Assembly (NCBI GenBank): GCA_964454685.1
Contig: CAYVTZ010000001.1
Span: 1-64,000 of the forward strand
From: CAYVTZ01 sp964454685
GTDB taxonomy: Bacteria; Bacillota; Clostridia; Christensenellales; Christensenellaceae
Reading direction: 5' to 3'
DNA: 64,000 nt
Shown here: positions 34,456 through 41,341 of the stretch, one piece after another
How positions within the stretch are numbered: position 1 is the stretch's first letter
Layout: each line of letters starts with the position of its first letter
Notes under the pieces: generated by a model
What the model was told of the DNA's origin: nothing
The model's input: only the letters and a program-made list of their open reading frames with translations
Database searches by the model: none
Program-made: the position numbers and the translations under genes

Positions 34456-34470
34456 GAAAGACCAAAACGC

Positions 34471-34510
34471 AAAAGAGGCAGCAACACAAATGCGGCCTCT
34501 TTTCTTTTAT
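34471..34510 (+). terminator. Terminator after the HMGL-family synthase
   Basis: AAAAGAGGC (34471-34479) pairs with GCCTCTTTT (34495-34503), 9 bp, then CTTTTAT. It lies 15 bases after the stop. Confidence 0.75.
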
Positions 34511-34602
34511 CCTTTATTTTCGAACGGAGCATTCCCATCGCGCTCGGCAGCCGGTTACATCTTCGCACCACACGCACTGCGCCTCATGCAGTTTGGAGCC
34601 GG

Positions 34603-34743
34603 TCAATGTCTGCCCTCAAAGCAATCGCACAGCCAAGCCCAAGCCTTTTTCTTGCAAAAGCACGACCCTCCACACAGACTTGCACACCGGCTGCAAATCC
34701 AATTCGCGTTGCCGGCAGGGCGATCATTTACCCGCCAAATCAT
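34603..34743 (-). CDS. Possible Cys-rich small protein after the TfoX-C gene
   Basis: An ATG at 34743, inside the end of the TfoX-C gene in another frame, opens a 46-codon ORF to TGA at 34603. The protein begins MIWRVNDRPAGNANW and has seven Cys: ICSRC, SLC, GGSCFC, then AWLCDC. The Cys spacing is not random looking and suggests a metal-binding or modified peptide, but no family was recognised and no strong ribosome site precedes it. Overlapping translation from the TfoX-C gene could supply it. A competing frame begins at ATGA over the TfoX-C stop and is not Cys-rich. Uncertain. Confidence 0.3.
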   Translation of the reverse strand: MIWRVNDRPAGNANWICSRCASLCGGSCFCKKKAWAWLCDCFEGRH

Positions 34744-34984
34744 CGCAATAGTTTTTTAAATCATGTTTCACGTTGTCGGGCAGTTGATTGTATTTCACGC
34801 CGTCCACCGCGCCTTGCAGCGCATAGAGATGCACAAGGCACACGTTAGAGTAACGCAGCTTCAGACGAAAAAAAGCCTCTTTGCTCCCAATGCGGGTCAG
34901 CTCTTCTGCCGAATCAATATTCACCGACTTCAGCTTTTGTTGCATCTCTTTTCCAATGTTTTGCATGGTGTTGAGTTCTTTCAC
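34724..34984 (-). CDS. TfoX C-terminal domain protein
   Basis: An 86-residue protein matching the C-terminal domain of TfoX/Sxy (IGKEMQQKLKSVNIDSAEELTRIGSKEAFFRL, residues ~10-45), a helix-hairpin-helix-like fold. In proteobacteria full TfoX drives competence, but stand-alone C-terminal domains are common in Firmicutes with no known function. Start is GTG at 34984 with AGAGGG nine bases upstream; an internal ATG seven codons in is an alternative. It is 39 bases after the secreted EEP gene on the same strand. Confidence 0.82.
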   Translation of the reverse strand: MKELNTMQNIGKEMQQKLKSVNIDSAEELTRIGSKEAFFRLKLRYSNVCLVHLYALQGAVDGVKYNQLPDNVKHDLKNYCDDLAGK

Positions 34985-35023
34985 CTTTTTGTACCCTCTT
35001 ACATCACAATTCTCTTTTTTCGC

Positions 35024-36127
35024 TCACTGCAACGCAAATGTAAGCTTTACGGGGTTGTGGTCGCTGTATGCAAACCCCGTGTCAATATGCTCTGCTGTTG
35101 CCTGCACATTATCCGAAACGATGAATCCATCCAGAATCGCGGTATAGTTCACCCCCGGCTGATACGGAATATCGCAACTGCGGCAGGTCGGCGTTGTGGG
35201 AGCGTTCTTCGCCTGCACAATGTGCATCCCCGGCGCAATCTCCTCCGCACCGATCACATTCACCCACTCCGGCACCTTTTGCTGGCTGGGGAAGTTTGCG
35301 GTCTTGCCCGTGAGCTCCTGGTTGAAGTCCCCGCCCACAATCACATAGTTGCCTTTTTGGAATTCCTCTGTCATCAACTGGTTCAGCATCTGCAACTGCT
35401 GTTTGCGCAATGTCCCCCCCTCGTCGTAAGCCGACATGTGGTTATTCATGAGCACCAGTTCTTTCCCGTTGGAGACCGGGATGCGCACCTGCGCAATGCA
35501 GCGATCCAGCTCAAAGAATTTTTCAAAAAAAGCGGTCGAAACCGGATAGCTGATGCGCTTTGCATCATCGATTTTGTGCTTGGACAAAGAAAGTAGTCCC
35601 GCCTGTACACTGCCATGCGGTTCATTCACAGGCAATATCATGTACGGCGCATGAAAGTTCAACGCAAAAACGCTTGCATACTCCGGGAATTGGGATTCAT
35701 AAAACGCTTTCTGATCATAGTAGAAACTGCGCGTCGCATGCTCGTCCACTTCCTGCATCAGCACAAAGTCCACATCCTGCTCGCGGATCACACCTGCGGA
35801 GCCTTGTATATTACGCATCATGCTATCTTCGCTGGCGGCACGCCCGTGCACTCCCGAAACCGGCGTGCCATCCTCCATAACGCCCTTGTCCATAAAAAAC
35901 GTATAGGATGGGTCGTAAGCGCCAAAACCCACGTTATAGGTCAGCGCAGTATATTCTGCGCCAGTGTCCAGCCCCGCACTCTGATTATTTTTGATCTCCA
36001 GCGGCAGATTATCCTCAATGCGGTAGTATGTCGCCTGCATATAGATCACGTACGCCGCCAAAGCAGCCGCAATCGCCAGCAGTACGATCCCCACAATTTT
36101 TAGAATGCGATTTAATGTCCGGTTCAT
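35024..36127 (-). CDS. Membrane-anchored endonuclease/exonuclease/phosphatase family protein
   Basis: A 367-residue protein: an N-terminal membrane anchor (ILKIVGIVLLAIAAALAAYVIYM), then the EEP catalytic domain with LTYNVGFGA near residue 60, MQEVDEH (Glu ligand) near 123, NNHMSAYDEG near 228, GGDFNQE near 265 and SDHNPVKLTF at the C-terminus. The domain should lie outside the membrane and cleave phosphodiesters or phospholipids; surface EEP proteins include nucleases and sphingomyelinase-like enzymes. The start at 36127 follows GGAGGT; the longer in-frame ORF upstream is not protein-like. Confidence 0.88.
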   Translation of the reverse strand: MNRTLNRILKIVGIVLLAIAAALAAYVIYMQATYYRIEDNLPLEIKNNQSAGLDTGAEYTALTYNVGFGAYDPSYTFFMDKGVMEDGTPVSGVHGRAASEDSMMRNIQGSAGVIREQDVDFVLMQEVDEHATRSFYYDQKAFYESQFPEYASVFALNFHAPYMILPVNEPHGSVQAGLLSLSKHKIDDAKRISYPVSTAFFEKFFELDRCIAQVRIPVSNGKELVLMNNHMSAYDEGGTLRKQQLQMLNQLMTEEFQKGNYVIVGGDFNQELTGKTANFPSQQKVPEWVNVIGAEEIAPGMHIVQAKNAPTTPTCRSCDIPYQPGVNYTAILDGFIVSDNVQATAEHIDTGFAYSDHNPVKLTFALQ

Positions 36128-36325
36128 GGTTCTTACCTCCCTCTCACACATACCTTTTTTGCCATAAAACCACTTCTGTTTTTCTGAACCGACAATCCCC
36201 CACCGGAATGGTGCCCGATGCACCCTGCATTTATTTCTATCATACTGCGAAAACAATGTAAGCGCAACCGCCAATCCCGCACATAGATTTTTTTGCGCTC
36301 ATACCATACAACTATGCCGAAACTC
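36128..36325. other. Divergent spacer before the Lrp operon promoter
   Basis: This part of the 389-base gap contains nothing recognised apart from presumed promoter sequence for the EEP gene, which I could not place. The Lrp promoter and structured leader fill the rest (separate entries). Confidence 0.4.
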
Positions 36326-36355
36326 TTGAACCCTTACCCGCATCAGTGGTATACT
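36326..36355 (+). promoter_or_regulatory. Promoter of the Lrp-aminotransferase operon
   Basis: TTGAAC (36326-36331), 18 bases, TATACT (36350-36355) with an extended TGG before the -10. Predicted start near 36362, about 155 bases before the ATG at 36517. Confidence 0.6.
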
Positions 36356-36390
36356 AGTTCCAATGTTTCAAAAAAAGGCGTCAGCATTTG

Positions 36391-36505
36391 CAGGCTGGTC
36401 AAACAAGACGGGTGTCAAGCAGCAAACCTGCCCGCGCCGGAAAATGGCACGGCGCATAACGCCGCAGGGGAATGCGGCAGCCTAAAGGAAAAAGCGCGAA
36501 TGCGC
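36391..36505 (+). promoter_or_regulatory. Riboswitch-like structured leader upstream of Lrp gene
   Basis: Within the leader, AGGCT (36392-36396) pairs with AGCCT (36479-36483), enclosing three hairpins: GCAG/CTGC (36419-36431), GCGCCG/CGGCGC (36434-36439 with 36450-36455) and GCCGCA/TGCGGC (36461-36466 with 36473-36478). A fourth hairpin GCGC-GAAT-GCGC (36494-36505) ends directly before the GGAGG ribosome site. This is a four-way-junction shape typical of aptamers with an expression platform that could hide the ribosome site. No known riboswitch consensus was recognised. Confidence 0.5.
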
Positions 36506-36516
36506 GGAGGTATAAA

Positions 36517-37011
36517 ATGAACAAAGAACTCTCGAAAGAAATCCTGAACATATTGGAAGAAAACGCCAAAACCACACCGCAGGAGATCGCCATGATGCTG
36601 GGCGCGGATGAGGCGCAGGTGCAGAGCGAAATCGCACGGCTGGAAGAAGAGAATGTGCTGGTCAAATATTGCGCGCTCGTCAACCGCGAAGGCTGGGATG
36701 ATGACTGCGCAGAGGCGCTGATCGAGGTCAAGGTCACGCCACAGCGCGATTATGGCTACGATGATATGGCGCGCCGCATCTATCGCTTTTCCGAGGTGCA
36801 GGCAGTCTATCTGATGGCAGGCCCTTACGACCTTGCCGTGCGCATCAAAAGCTCCAGCATGAAGGATATCTCCAAGTTTGTGTTCGAAAAGCTCGCCGTC
36901 ATTGATGGTGTCACCAGCACGGTGACCTTGTTCATCATGCGCAAATATAAGGAGCAGGGCGTCATCCTGGTGGAGCAGGAATGCGACGACAGATTGGTGG
37001 TAACGGCGTGA
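36517..37011 (+). CDS. Lrp/AsnC family transcriptional regulator
   Basis: A 164-residue regulator: N-terminal AsnC-type helix-turn-helix (ILNILEENAKTTPQEIAMML, residues ~8-45) and a RAM/ligand-binding domain with the alpha/beta strands VNREGWDDDCAEALIEVKV and VQAVYLMAGPYDLAVRI. Lrp proteins sense amino acids and control their metabolism. ATG at 36517 follows GCGGAGG. Its stop overlaps the aminotransferase start (GTGA), so the two are translated together and the regulator may control amino-acid use by that enzyme. Confidence 0.93.
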   Translation: MNKELSKEILNILEENAKTTPQEIAMMLGADEAQVQSEIARLEEENVLVKYCALVNREGWDDDCAEALIEVKVTPQRDYGYDDMARRIYRFSEVQAVYLMAGPYDLAVRIKSSSMKDISKFVFEKLAVIDGVTSTVTLFIMRKYKEQGVILVEQECDDRLVVTA

Positions 37012-38183
37012 GAGACTTTATTGCAAAAACGGTAGCGGAAACCCCGCCGTCCGGTATTCGCAAATTTTTCGATATCGCAAGCGAAATGAAGGATGTCATC
37101 TCGCTTTCGGTGGGCGAGCCGGATTTTGTGGCACCATGGAATGTGCGTGAGAGCGCCATCTATTCCCTCGAACGCGGCTTAACGCATTACACCTCCAATC
37201 ATGGCACATTGGGTCTGCGCGATCAAATCGCCAGATATCTCAAGCAGCGTTATGGCTTGAGCTACAATGCCAAGCAGCACATGCTGGTTACGGTCGGCGC
37301 AAGCGAGGCGCTGGATCTTGCGTTTCGCGCAATTATAGATCCGGGCGACGAAGTCCTTGTGCCCGCGCCTTCTTACGTTTCCTACATGCCGGGCGTTAAA
37401 TTTGCGGGCGGTATTCCCGTCTGCATCAATACGCGCGAAGAGGATTGCTTCATTCTTACGCCGGAGGCAATCGAGGCGGCGATCACACCCAAAACCAAGG
37501 CAATCGTCATTCCCTATCCCAATAATCCCACCGGCGCGATCATGACGCGCGATCAGCTTGCGGCAATCATCCAAATCATCGTGCGCAACGATCTGTTCGT
37601 CATTTCAGATGAGATCTATTCCGAATTGACCTATGATGGCGAGCACTGCTCCATTGCCGGCTTTGCGGATATTTTTCCGCGTTGCGTCGTCATCAACGGC
37701 TTTTCAAAATCCTTTGCCATGACGGGTTTTCGTCTCGGCTTTGCGGCCGGACCGGAGGATGTCATCGCAGCAATGGTCAAAATCCATCAATATTCCATGC
37801 TCTGTGCCCCCACTATGAGCCAATGCGCCGGAGAGGAAGCCCTCAAGTCCGAGCTTGCAAACGGATTTGCGCAAGTCACAAAAATGACTGCCGAGTACAA
37901 TCGCCGCAGGCGCTTTGTGCATAGTAGCTTCAACCAAATTGGTCTGTCTTGCTTCGAGCCAAAGGGCGCGTTTTACGCATTCCCCAACATCACCTCCACC
38001 GGTCTTTCCAGCGAGGAGTTCTGCCTTTCGTTAATCAAGGAAAAGAACGTGGCATGTGTGCCCGGCACTGCGTTTGGCGAGGCAGGCGAAGGCTATATCC
38101 GTTGCTCGTATGCCGCATCAATGGAAAACATCAAAGAGGCAATGCACCGCATCGCAGAATTTGTGGAATCATGTCGGAAATAA
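37008..38183 (+). CDS. Class I/II aminotransferase (PatA-like)
   Basis: A 391-residue PLP enzyme of fold type I with SVGEPDFVAPWNVRE near residue 33, IPYPNNPTGA near 165, ISDEIYSELTYDG near 200 and the PLP lysine in NGFSKSFAMTGFRLGF near 232. The group often acts on aspartate, alanine or aromatic amino acids; specificity is not predictable. Start is GTG at 37008, overlapping the Lrp stop; a longer in-frame start at 36981 lies inside Lrp and has no better ribosome site. Its end overlaps the HAD gene by 13 bases. Confidence 0.92.
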   Translation: MRDFIAKTVAETPPSGIRKFFDIASEMKDVISLSVGEPDFVAPWNVRESAIYSLERGLTHYTSNHGTLGLRDQIARYLKQRYGLSYNAKQHMLVTVGASEALDLAFRAIIDPGDEVLVPAPSYVSYMPGVKFAGGIPVCINTREEDCFILTPEAIEAAITPKTKAIVIPYPNNPTGAIMTRDQLAAIIQIIVRNDLFVISDEIYSELTYDGEHCSIAGFADIFPRCVVINGFSKSFAMTGFRLGFAAGPEDVIAAMVKIHQYSMLCAPTMSQCAGEEALKSELANGFAQVTKMTAEYNRRRRFVHSSFNQIGLSCFEPKGAFYAFPNITSTGLSSEEFCLSLIKEKNVACVPGTAFGEAGEGYIRCSYAASMENIKEAMHRIAEFVESCRK

Positions 38184-39013
38184 CGCCAAACATCAAATGT
38201 ATCGTTACGGATGTGGACGGCACACTGTTGTCCCATCCGGGCGCAAGCATCTCTGAACGTGATCAAGCCGCGCTTGCGGCGGCACAGCAGCGCGGCATCA
38301 TCGTCACCATTGCCACAGGACGCATCTTTGCCGTGGTCGAACGTATGGCGCAGTCGCTTGGTGTCATCGCGCCTCTCATCACTTGCAATGGCGCGGACAT
38401 CCGCGATGCACAGCGTTCCTATTTTCTCGATCATATCCCGCAAGACGTCGTGCGCGACCTCATTTTATTCCCCACACACGGCGATATCCTGCGCTATTTG
38501 TTCAGCAACAATCAAATTTTCTGCACACAACAGGACTATTCCGAAGGTCTGTTTGAAAAGTGGCGCAGATCTTCCGTCACCTATCCCGTTGTGGTCTGCG
38601 ATTCACAAGAGGAAATGCTGCAACGCGTACAGTCTCAGACGCAAAAGGCACTGATGTGGGCGCGTAACCCGCAGGCAGACCCTTTGCTTGTAAAAATCAC
38701 TCAGCAGTTCGAACACCGTTGCACCATCGCCTGCGGCGAAACATTCAACCGTGAGTTTACCGGCCTGTCCGTTACCAAAGGAGTCGCGCTGGAACATCTT
38801 GCGCAGATATTAGACATTGAGCCACAAAATATCCTCGCAATCGGCGATGGAGAAAACGACGCAGATATGCTGGAGACCGCCGGAATCGGTGTCGCAATGG
38901 CAAATGCACTGCCCAAGACGCTTGCAGCAGCGGACTATGTCACGGACTCTTGCAAAAACAGCGGCGTGGCGCAAGCCATTGAGCGGTTTATTCTGTCCTC
39001 TTCCGTTTATTAA
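38171..39013 (+). CDS. Cof-type HAD-IIB phosphatase
   Basis: A 280-residue HAD-superfamily hydrolase with motif I TDVDGTLL (Asp nucleophile) near residue 12, motif II TIATGRIFAV near 43, a C2-type cap (residues ~90-190) and motif IV GDGENDADML near 220. It dephosphorylates sugar phosphates or flavin/PLP derivatives. It starts 13 bases before the aminotransferase stop without a strong ribosome site of its own, so translation is probably coupled. A link to PLP turnover would fit the neighbour but is speculative. Confidence 0.92.
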   Translation: MSEITPNIKCIVTDVDGTLLSHPGASISERDQAALAAAQQRGIIVTIATGRIFAVVERMAQSLGVIAPLITCNGADIRDAQRSYFLDHIPQDVVRDLILFPTHGDILRYLFSNNQIFCTQQDYSEGLFEKWRRSSVTYPVVVCDSQEEMLQRVQSQTQKALMWARNPQADPLLVKITQQFEHRCTIACGETFNREFTGLSVTKGVALEHLAQILDIEPQNILAIGDGENDADMLETAGIGVAMANALPKTLAAADYVTDSCKNSGVAQAIERFILSSSVY

Positions 39014-39049
39014 TATCACATATCCCAAAAATAGCACAGGGAGCATTTT

Positions 39050-40165
39050 ATGGCAATAGTATCCATTCAACATTGTAACAATTATGAATACGACAGTGTA
39101 AAGGTAGCCGTCACGCAATGTATTGATTTGCTGGGCGGCGCGCAAACCTTTTTTCATAGTGGGCAAACCGTACTCATCAAGCCCAATCTCTTGCGCAAAG
39201 AAGAATCGAAAAATTGTGTTACCACGCATCCTATGGTTGTGCGCGTCGTGTGCGAAATCATTGCAGAATGTGGCGCCAGCGCCATCATCGCAGATAGTCC
39301 GGGCGGCGTCTTTTCCAAGTCTTTGCTGGAATCTCAGTACCAGCAGACAGGTTTTGCCGATGCTGCGGCGCAATCCGGCGCACACCTCAATTTTAACACG
39401 TCCGCGCGCAATGTTGCGATAAACGGCGAAGTCGTCGCCAACGCGCAGTTTCTTGAGGCAGTGCTGGATGCAGATGTCGTCGTTAATCTGCCCAAGCTCA
39501 AAACACATGGCTTTACCGCCATGTCCGCCGCCGTCAAAAACCTGTTTGGCTGTGTCCCGGGGCTGGTCAAGGCAGAATACCACATGCTTTACCCCGCACC
39601 CTCCACCTTCTCCAATGCGTTGGTTGACCTTGCAGAAAAAATCAAGCCCGCGCTTAATCTTGTGGACGCCGTGTGGGCACTGGAAGGTCAAGGACCGGGC
39701 ACCAGCGGCAAGCCAAAGCGGGTGGGAATGCTGCTGGCAAGCGCCGATATGCACAGTCTGGATCAAGCCTGCGCTTCCGTGATCGGGCTGGAAAAAGTGT
39801 ACACCTTAGAGCACGCAAAACGTCGCGGCCTTGATATCACACCACAGCTTGTCGGCGACGACCTACTGATCCCCGATGCGTATCAGCATGCTCTGATCAA
39901 CGGCGGGCTGCAACTTCCAAAATTTCTGCGCAAGCTGCTGGAGCGGCATTATCGTTTATATCCCGTCATCAAAGCATCTCGCTGCATCGTGTGTCAGGAA
40001 TGTGTGCGCGGCTGCCCCGCAAAGGCAATGCAAGTTGCGGATAAAGCGGTGCACATCAATTATAAATCGTGTATCAGTTGTTTTTGTTGTCAGGAGCTTT
40101 GCCCGGAAAAGGCAATCGAGCTGCTGCGGCGCAAACAATTAAAAAAGAAGGAGAATCCATTATGA
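39050..40165 (+). CDS. DUF362 protein with two 4Fe-4S ferredoxin motifs
   Basis: A 371-residue protein: DUF362 domain (residues ~1-285, with LIKPNLLRKE, DSPGG and NLPKLKTHGFTAMSAAVKNLFG) then a bacterial ferredoxin domain at the C-terminus with two clusters, CIVCQECVRGCP and CISCFCCQELCP. DUF362 proteins are common in anaerobes; their reaction is unknown, and electron transfer is implied by the clusters. The ATG at 39050 follows AGGGAG. Overlaps the next gene (ATGA), so is translated with it. Confidence 0.88.
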   Translation: MAIVSIQHCNNYEYDSVKVAVTQCIDLLGGAQTFFHSGQTVLIKPNLLRKEESKNCVTTHPMVVRVVCEIIAECGASAIIADSPGGVFSKSLLESQYQQTGFADAAAQSGAHLNFNTSARNVAINGEVVANAQFLEAVLDADVVVNLPKLKTHGFTAMSAAVKNLFGCVPGLVKAEYHMLYPAPSTFSNALVDLAEKIKPALNLVDAVWALEGQGPGTSGKPKRVGMLLASADMHSLDQACASVIGLEKVYTLEHAKRRGLDITPQLVGDDLLIPDAYQHALINGGLQLPKFLRKLLERHYRLYPVIKASRCIVCQECVRGCPAKAMQVADKAVHINYKSCISCFCCQELCPEKAIELLRRKQLKKKENPL

Positions 40166-40485
40166 CAACTGCAAAAATCGATCCCGGCGTGTGCGGACTG
40201 GTCACCAGCGTAAGCGCGCAAAGCGAAGACGGCATGGAGGTCAAGCTGATTGTAAAATCCGGCTGCGAGCCCATCCGCAATATGTTCAAGGAATTGGGCG
40301 ACACCTTTAATGCGTTCGAGTTATGCCTCGTCAAGCCCGGCGAAAACTGCCTCTATGAATATGCCCAGCAAAATTTCCCGGCTCACGCCTCCTGCCCCAG
40401 CATTGCGGGCATTTTAAAGGCAATCGAAGTGGAATGCAGCCTTGCTTTACCCAAAAATGTAGCCATCGAAATTACCAAAGAATAA
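40162..40485 (+). CDS. DUF6951-type small Cys-containing protein
   Basis: A 107-residue cytosolic protein with the pattern IDPGVCGLVTSVSAQSEDGM, SGCEPIRNMFKELG, HASCPSIAGILKAIEVECSLALP. It resembles the clostridial DUF6951 family, a small alpha/beta protein with conserved Cys that may carry a metal or Fe-S cluster. Translational coupling to the DUF362 ferredoxin suggests they act together in a redox step; the reaction is unknown. Confidence 0.75.
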   Translation: MTTAKIDPGVCGLVTSVSAQSEDGMEVKLIVKSGCEPIRNMFKELGDTFNAFELCLVKPGENCLYEYAQQNFPAHASCPSIAGILKAIEVECSLALPKNVAIEITKE

Positions 40486-40513
40486 GCAAACCCACTCGAT
40501 CAGCAAAAAATAG

Positions 40514-40561
40514 TTGACACAATAGAAAGGTACCTGTATAATAAAATTACAGAAGGTACCT
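40514..40561 (+). promoter_or_regulatory. Perfect-consensus promoter with two AGGTACCT operators (marR)
   Basis: TTGACA (40514-40519), 17 bases, TATAAT (40537-40542): a perfect sigma-A promoter. The palindrome AGGTACCT occurs at 40528-40535, between the two promoter boxes, and again at 40554-40561, just past the start site, 26 bases apart. This is typical of an autorepressed MarR promoter, with dimers bound at both palindromes blocking polymerase. Confidence 0.75.
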
Positions 40562-40610
40562 TTTTATTCGAGAAGCAAACAAGACCACGCCCAAACACAG
40601 GAGGCAAACA

Positions 40611-41243
40611 ATGGAACAAAATACCTTATTGGAAAAATTCATGCAGGCATTCGGTGTGCTGCATCGGTATCAACATAAGAACGCAATGGAGTCAGGACAT
40701 TCCGGCCACATCCATCGTGGTCAGGGGCGCATGCTCGCCATGCTGAAAATGAAGCCGGGCATCACCCGTAACGAACTCTCTTATCTGATGGATATGCGCC
40801 CGCAGTCAGTGGGCGAGCTGCTCGCAAAGCTCGAGCATCAAGGCTTTCTCCTGCGTACCCCTTCCTCAGAAGATCGGCGCGCCGTGGATATCACACTAAC
40901 GGAAAAAGGTGAAGAAGCCGCTGCGCAGACCGAGCAGCAGCGTCAGGAATTTGTAAATGTACTCAATTTTCTAAGCGACGACGAACAAGCACAGTTGGAT
41001 CACATCCTCACGCGCATCATTACAGAGTTACAGCCGTCCTTGGAGGATTCCGAAATCCCCGGCTTTGGTTATGGGTTCAGACCGGTGCACGATCGGCATC
41101 ACGCGCACGATGCTCGGCACCATCACGGTCCCCACCACGCGCATGGGCCACATCACGGACCGGATCATCCGCATAGCTGCCGCGGCAACTGCGGCGATCA
41201 CGAACATCACACTGCGCCGCCGGACGCCCCTTCCAAGCCTTGA
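40611..41243 (+). CDS. MarR family regulator with His-rich C-terminal tail
   Basis: A 210-residue protein: MarR winged helix (LAMLKMKPGITRNELSYLMDMRPQSVGELLAKLEHQGFLLRTPS region, residues ~40-90, with EDRRAVDITLTEKG wing) followed by a tail of about 60 residues that is extremely rich in His, with Pro, Gly, Asp and Arg and ending with a Cys pair (CRGNCGDHEHH). The tail should bind Ni, Zn or Cu and may sense or buffer metal. The His repeat may alternatively be a loosely constrained extension. Strong promoter with two palindromes suggests autorepression. The gene appears monocistronic, with a terminator at 41286. Confidence 0.85.
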   Translation: MEQNTLLEKFMQAFGVLHRYQHKNAMESGHSGHIHRGQGRMLAMLKMKPGITRNELSYLMDMRPQSVGELLAKLEHQGFLLRTPSSEDRRAVDITLTEKGEEAAAQTEQQRQEFVNVLNFLSDDEQAQLDHILTRIITELQPSLEDSEIPGFGYGFRPVHDRHHAHDARHHHGPHHAHGPHHGPDHPHSCRGNCGDHEHHTAPPDAPSKP

Positions 41244-41285
41244 TCAGGAATTGCGAAAACCCATTCTCATAAAGGCACCAAAAAA

Positions 41286-41315
41286 GCGGCTCATATGAAA
41301 TGAGCCGCTTTTTTT
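41286..41315. terminator. Bidirectional terminator between marR and GGDEF genes
   Basis: GCGGCTCAT (41286-41294) pairs with ATGAGCCGC (41300-41308) around ATGAA, with AAAAA before and TTTTTTT after, so it can stop transcription from either side. Confidence 0.88.
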
Positions 41316-41341
41316 ACTTTACGCAGCAAACCTTCCACTCC

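Noticed and set aside
36391..36505. Assignment of the leader to a specific known riboswitch class
   Set aside because: Compared by memory with SAM, THF, ZTP, c-di-GMP-I, cobalamin and T-box hallmarks; none fits.
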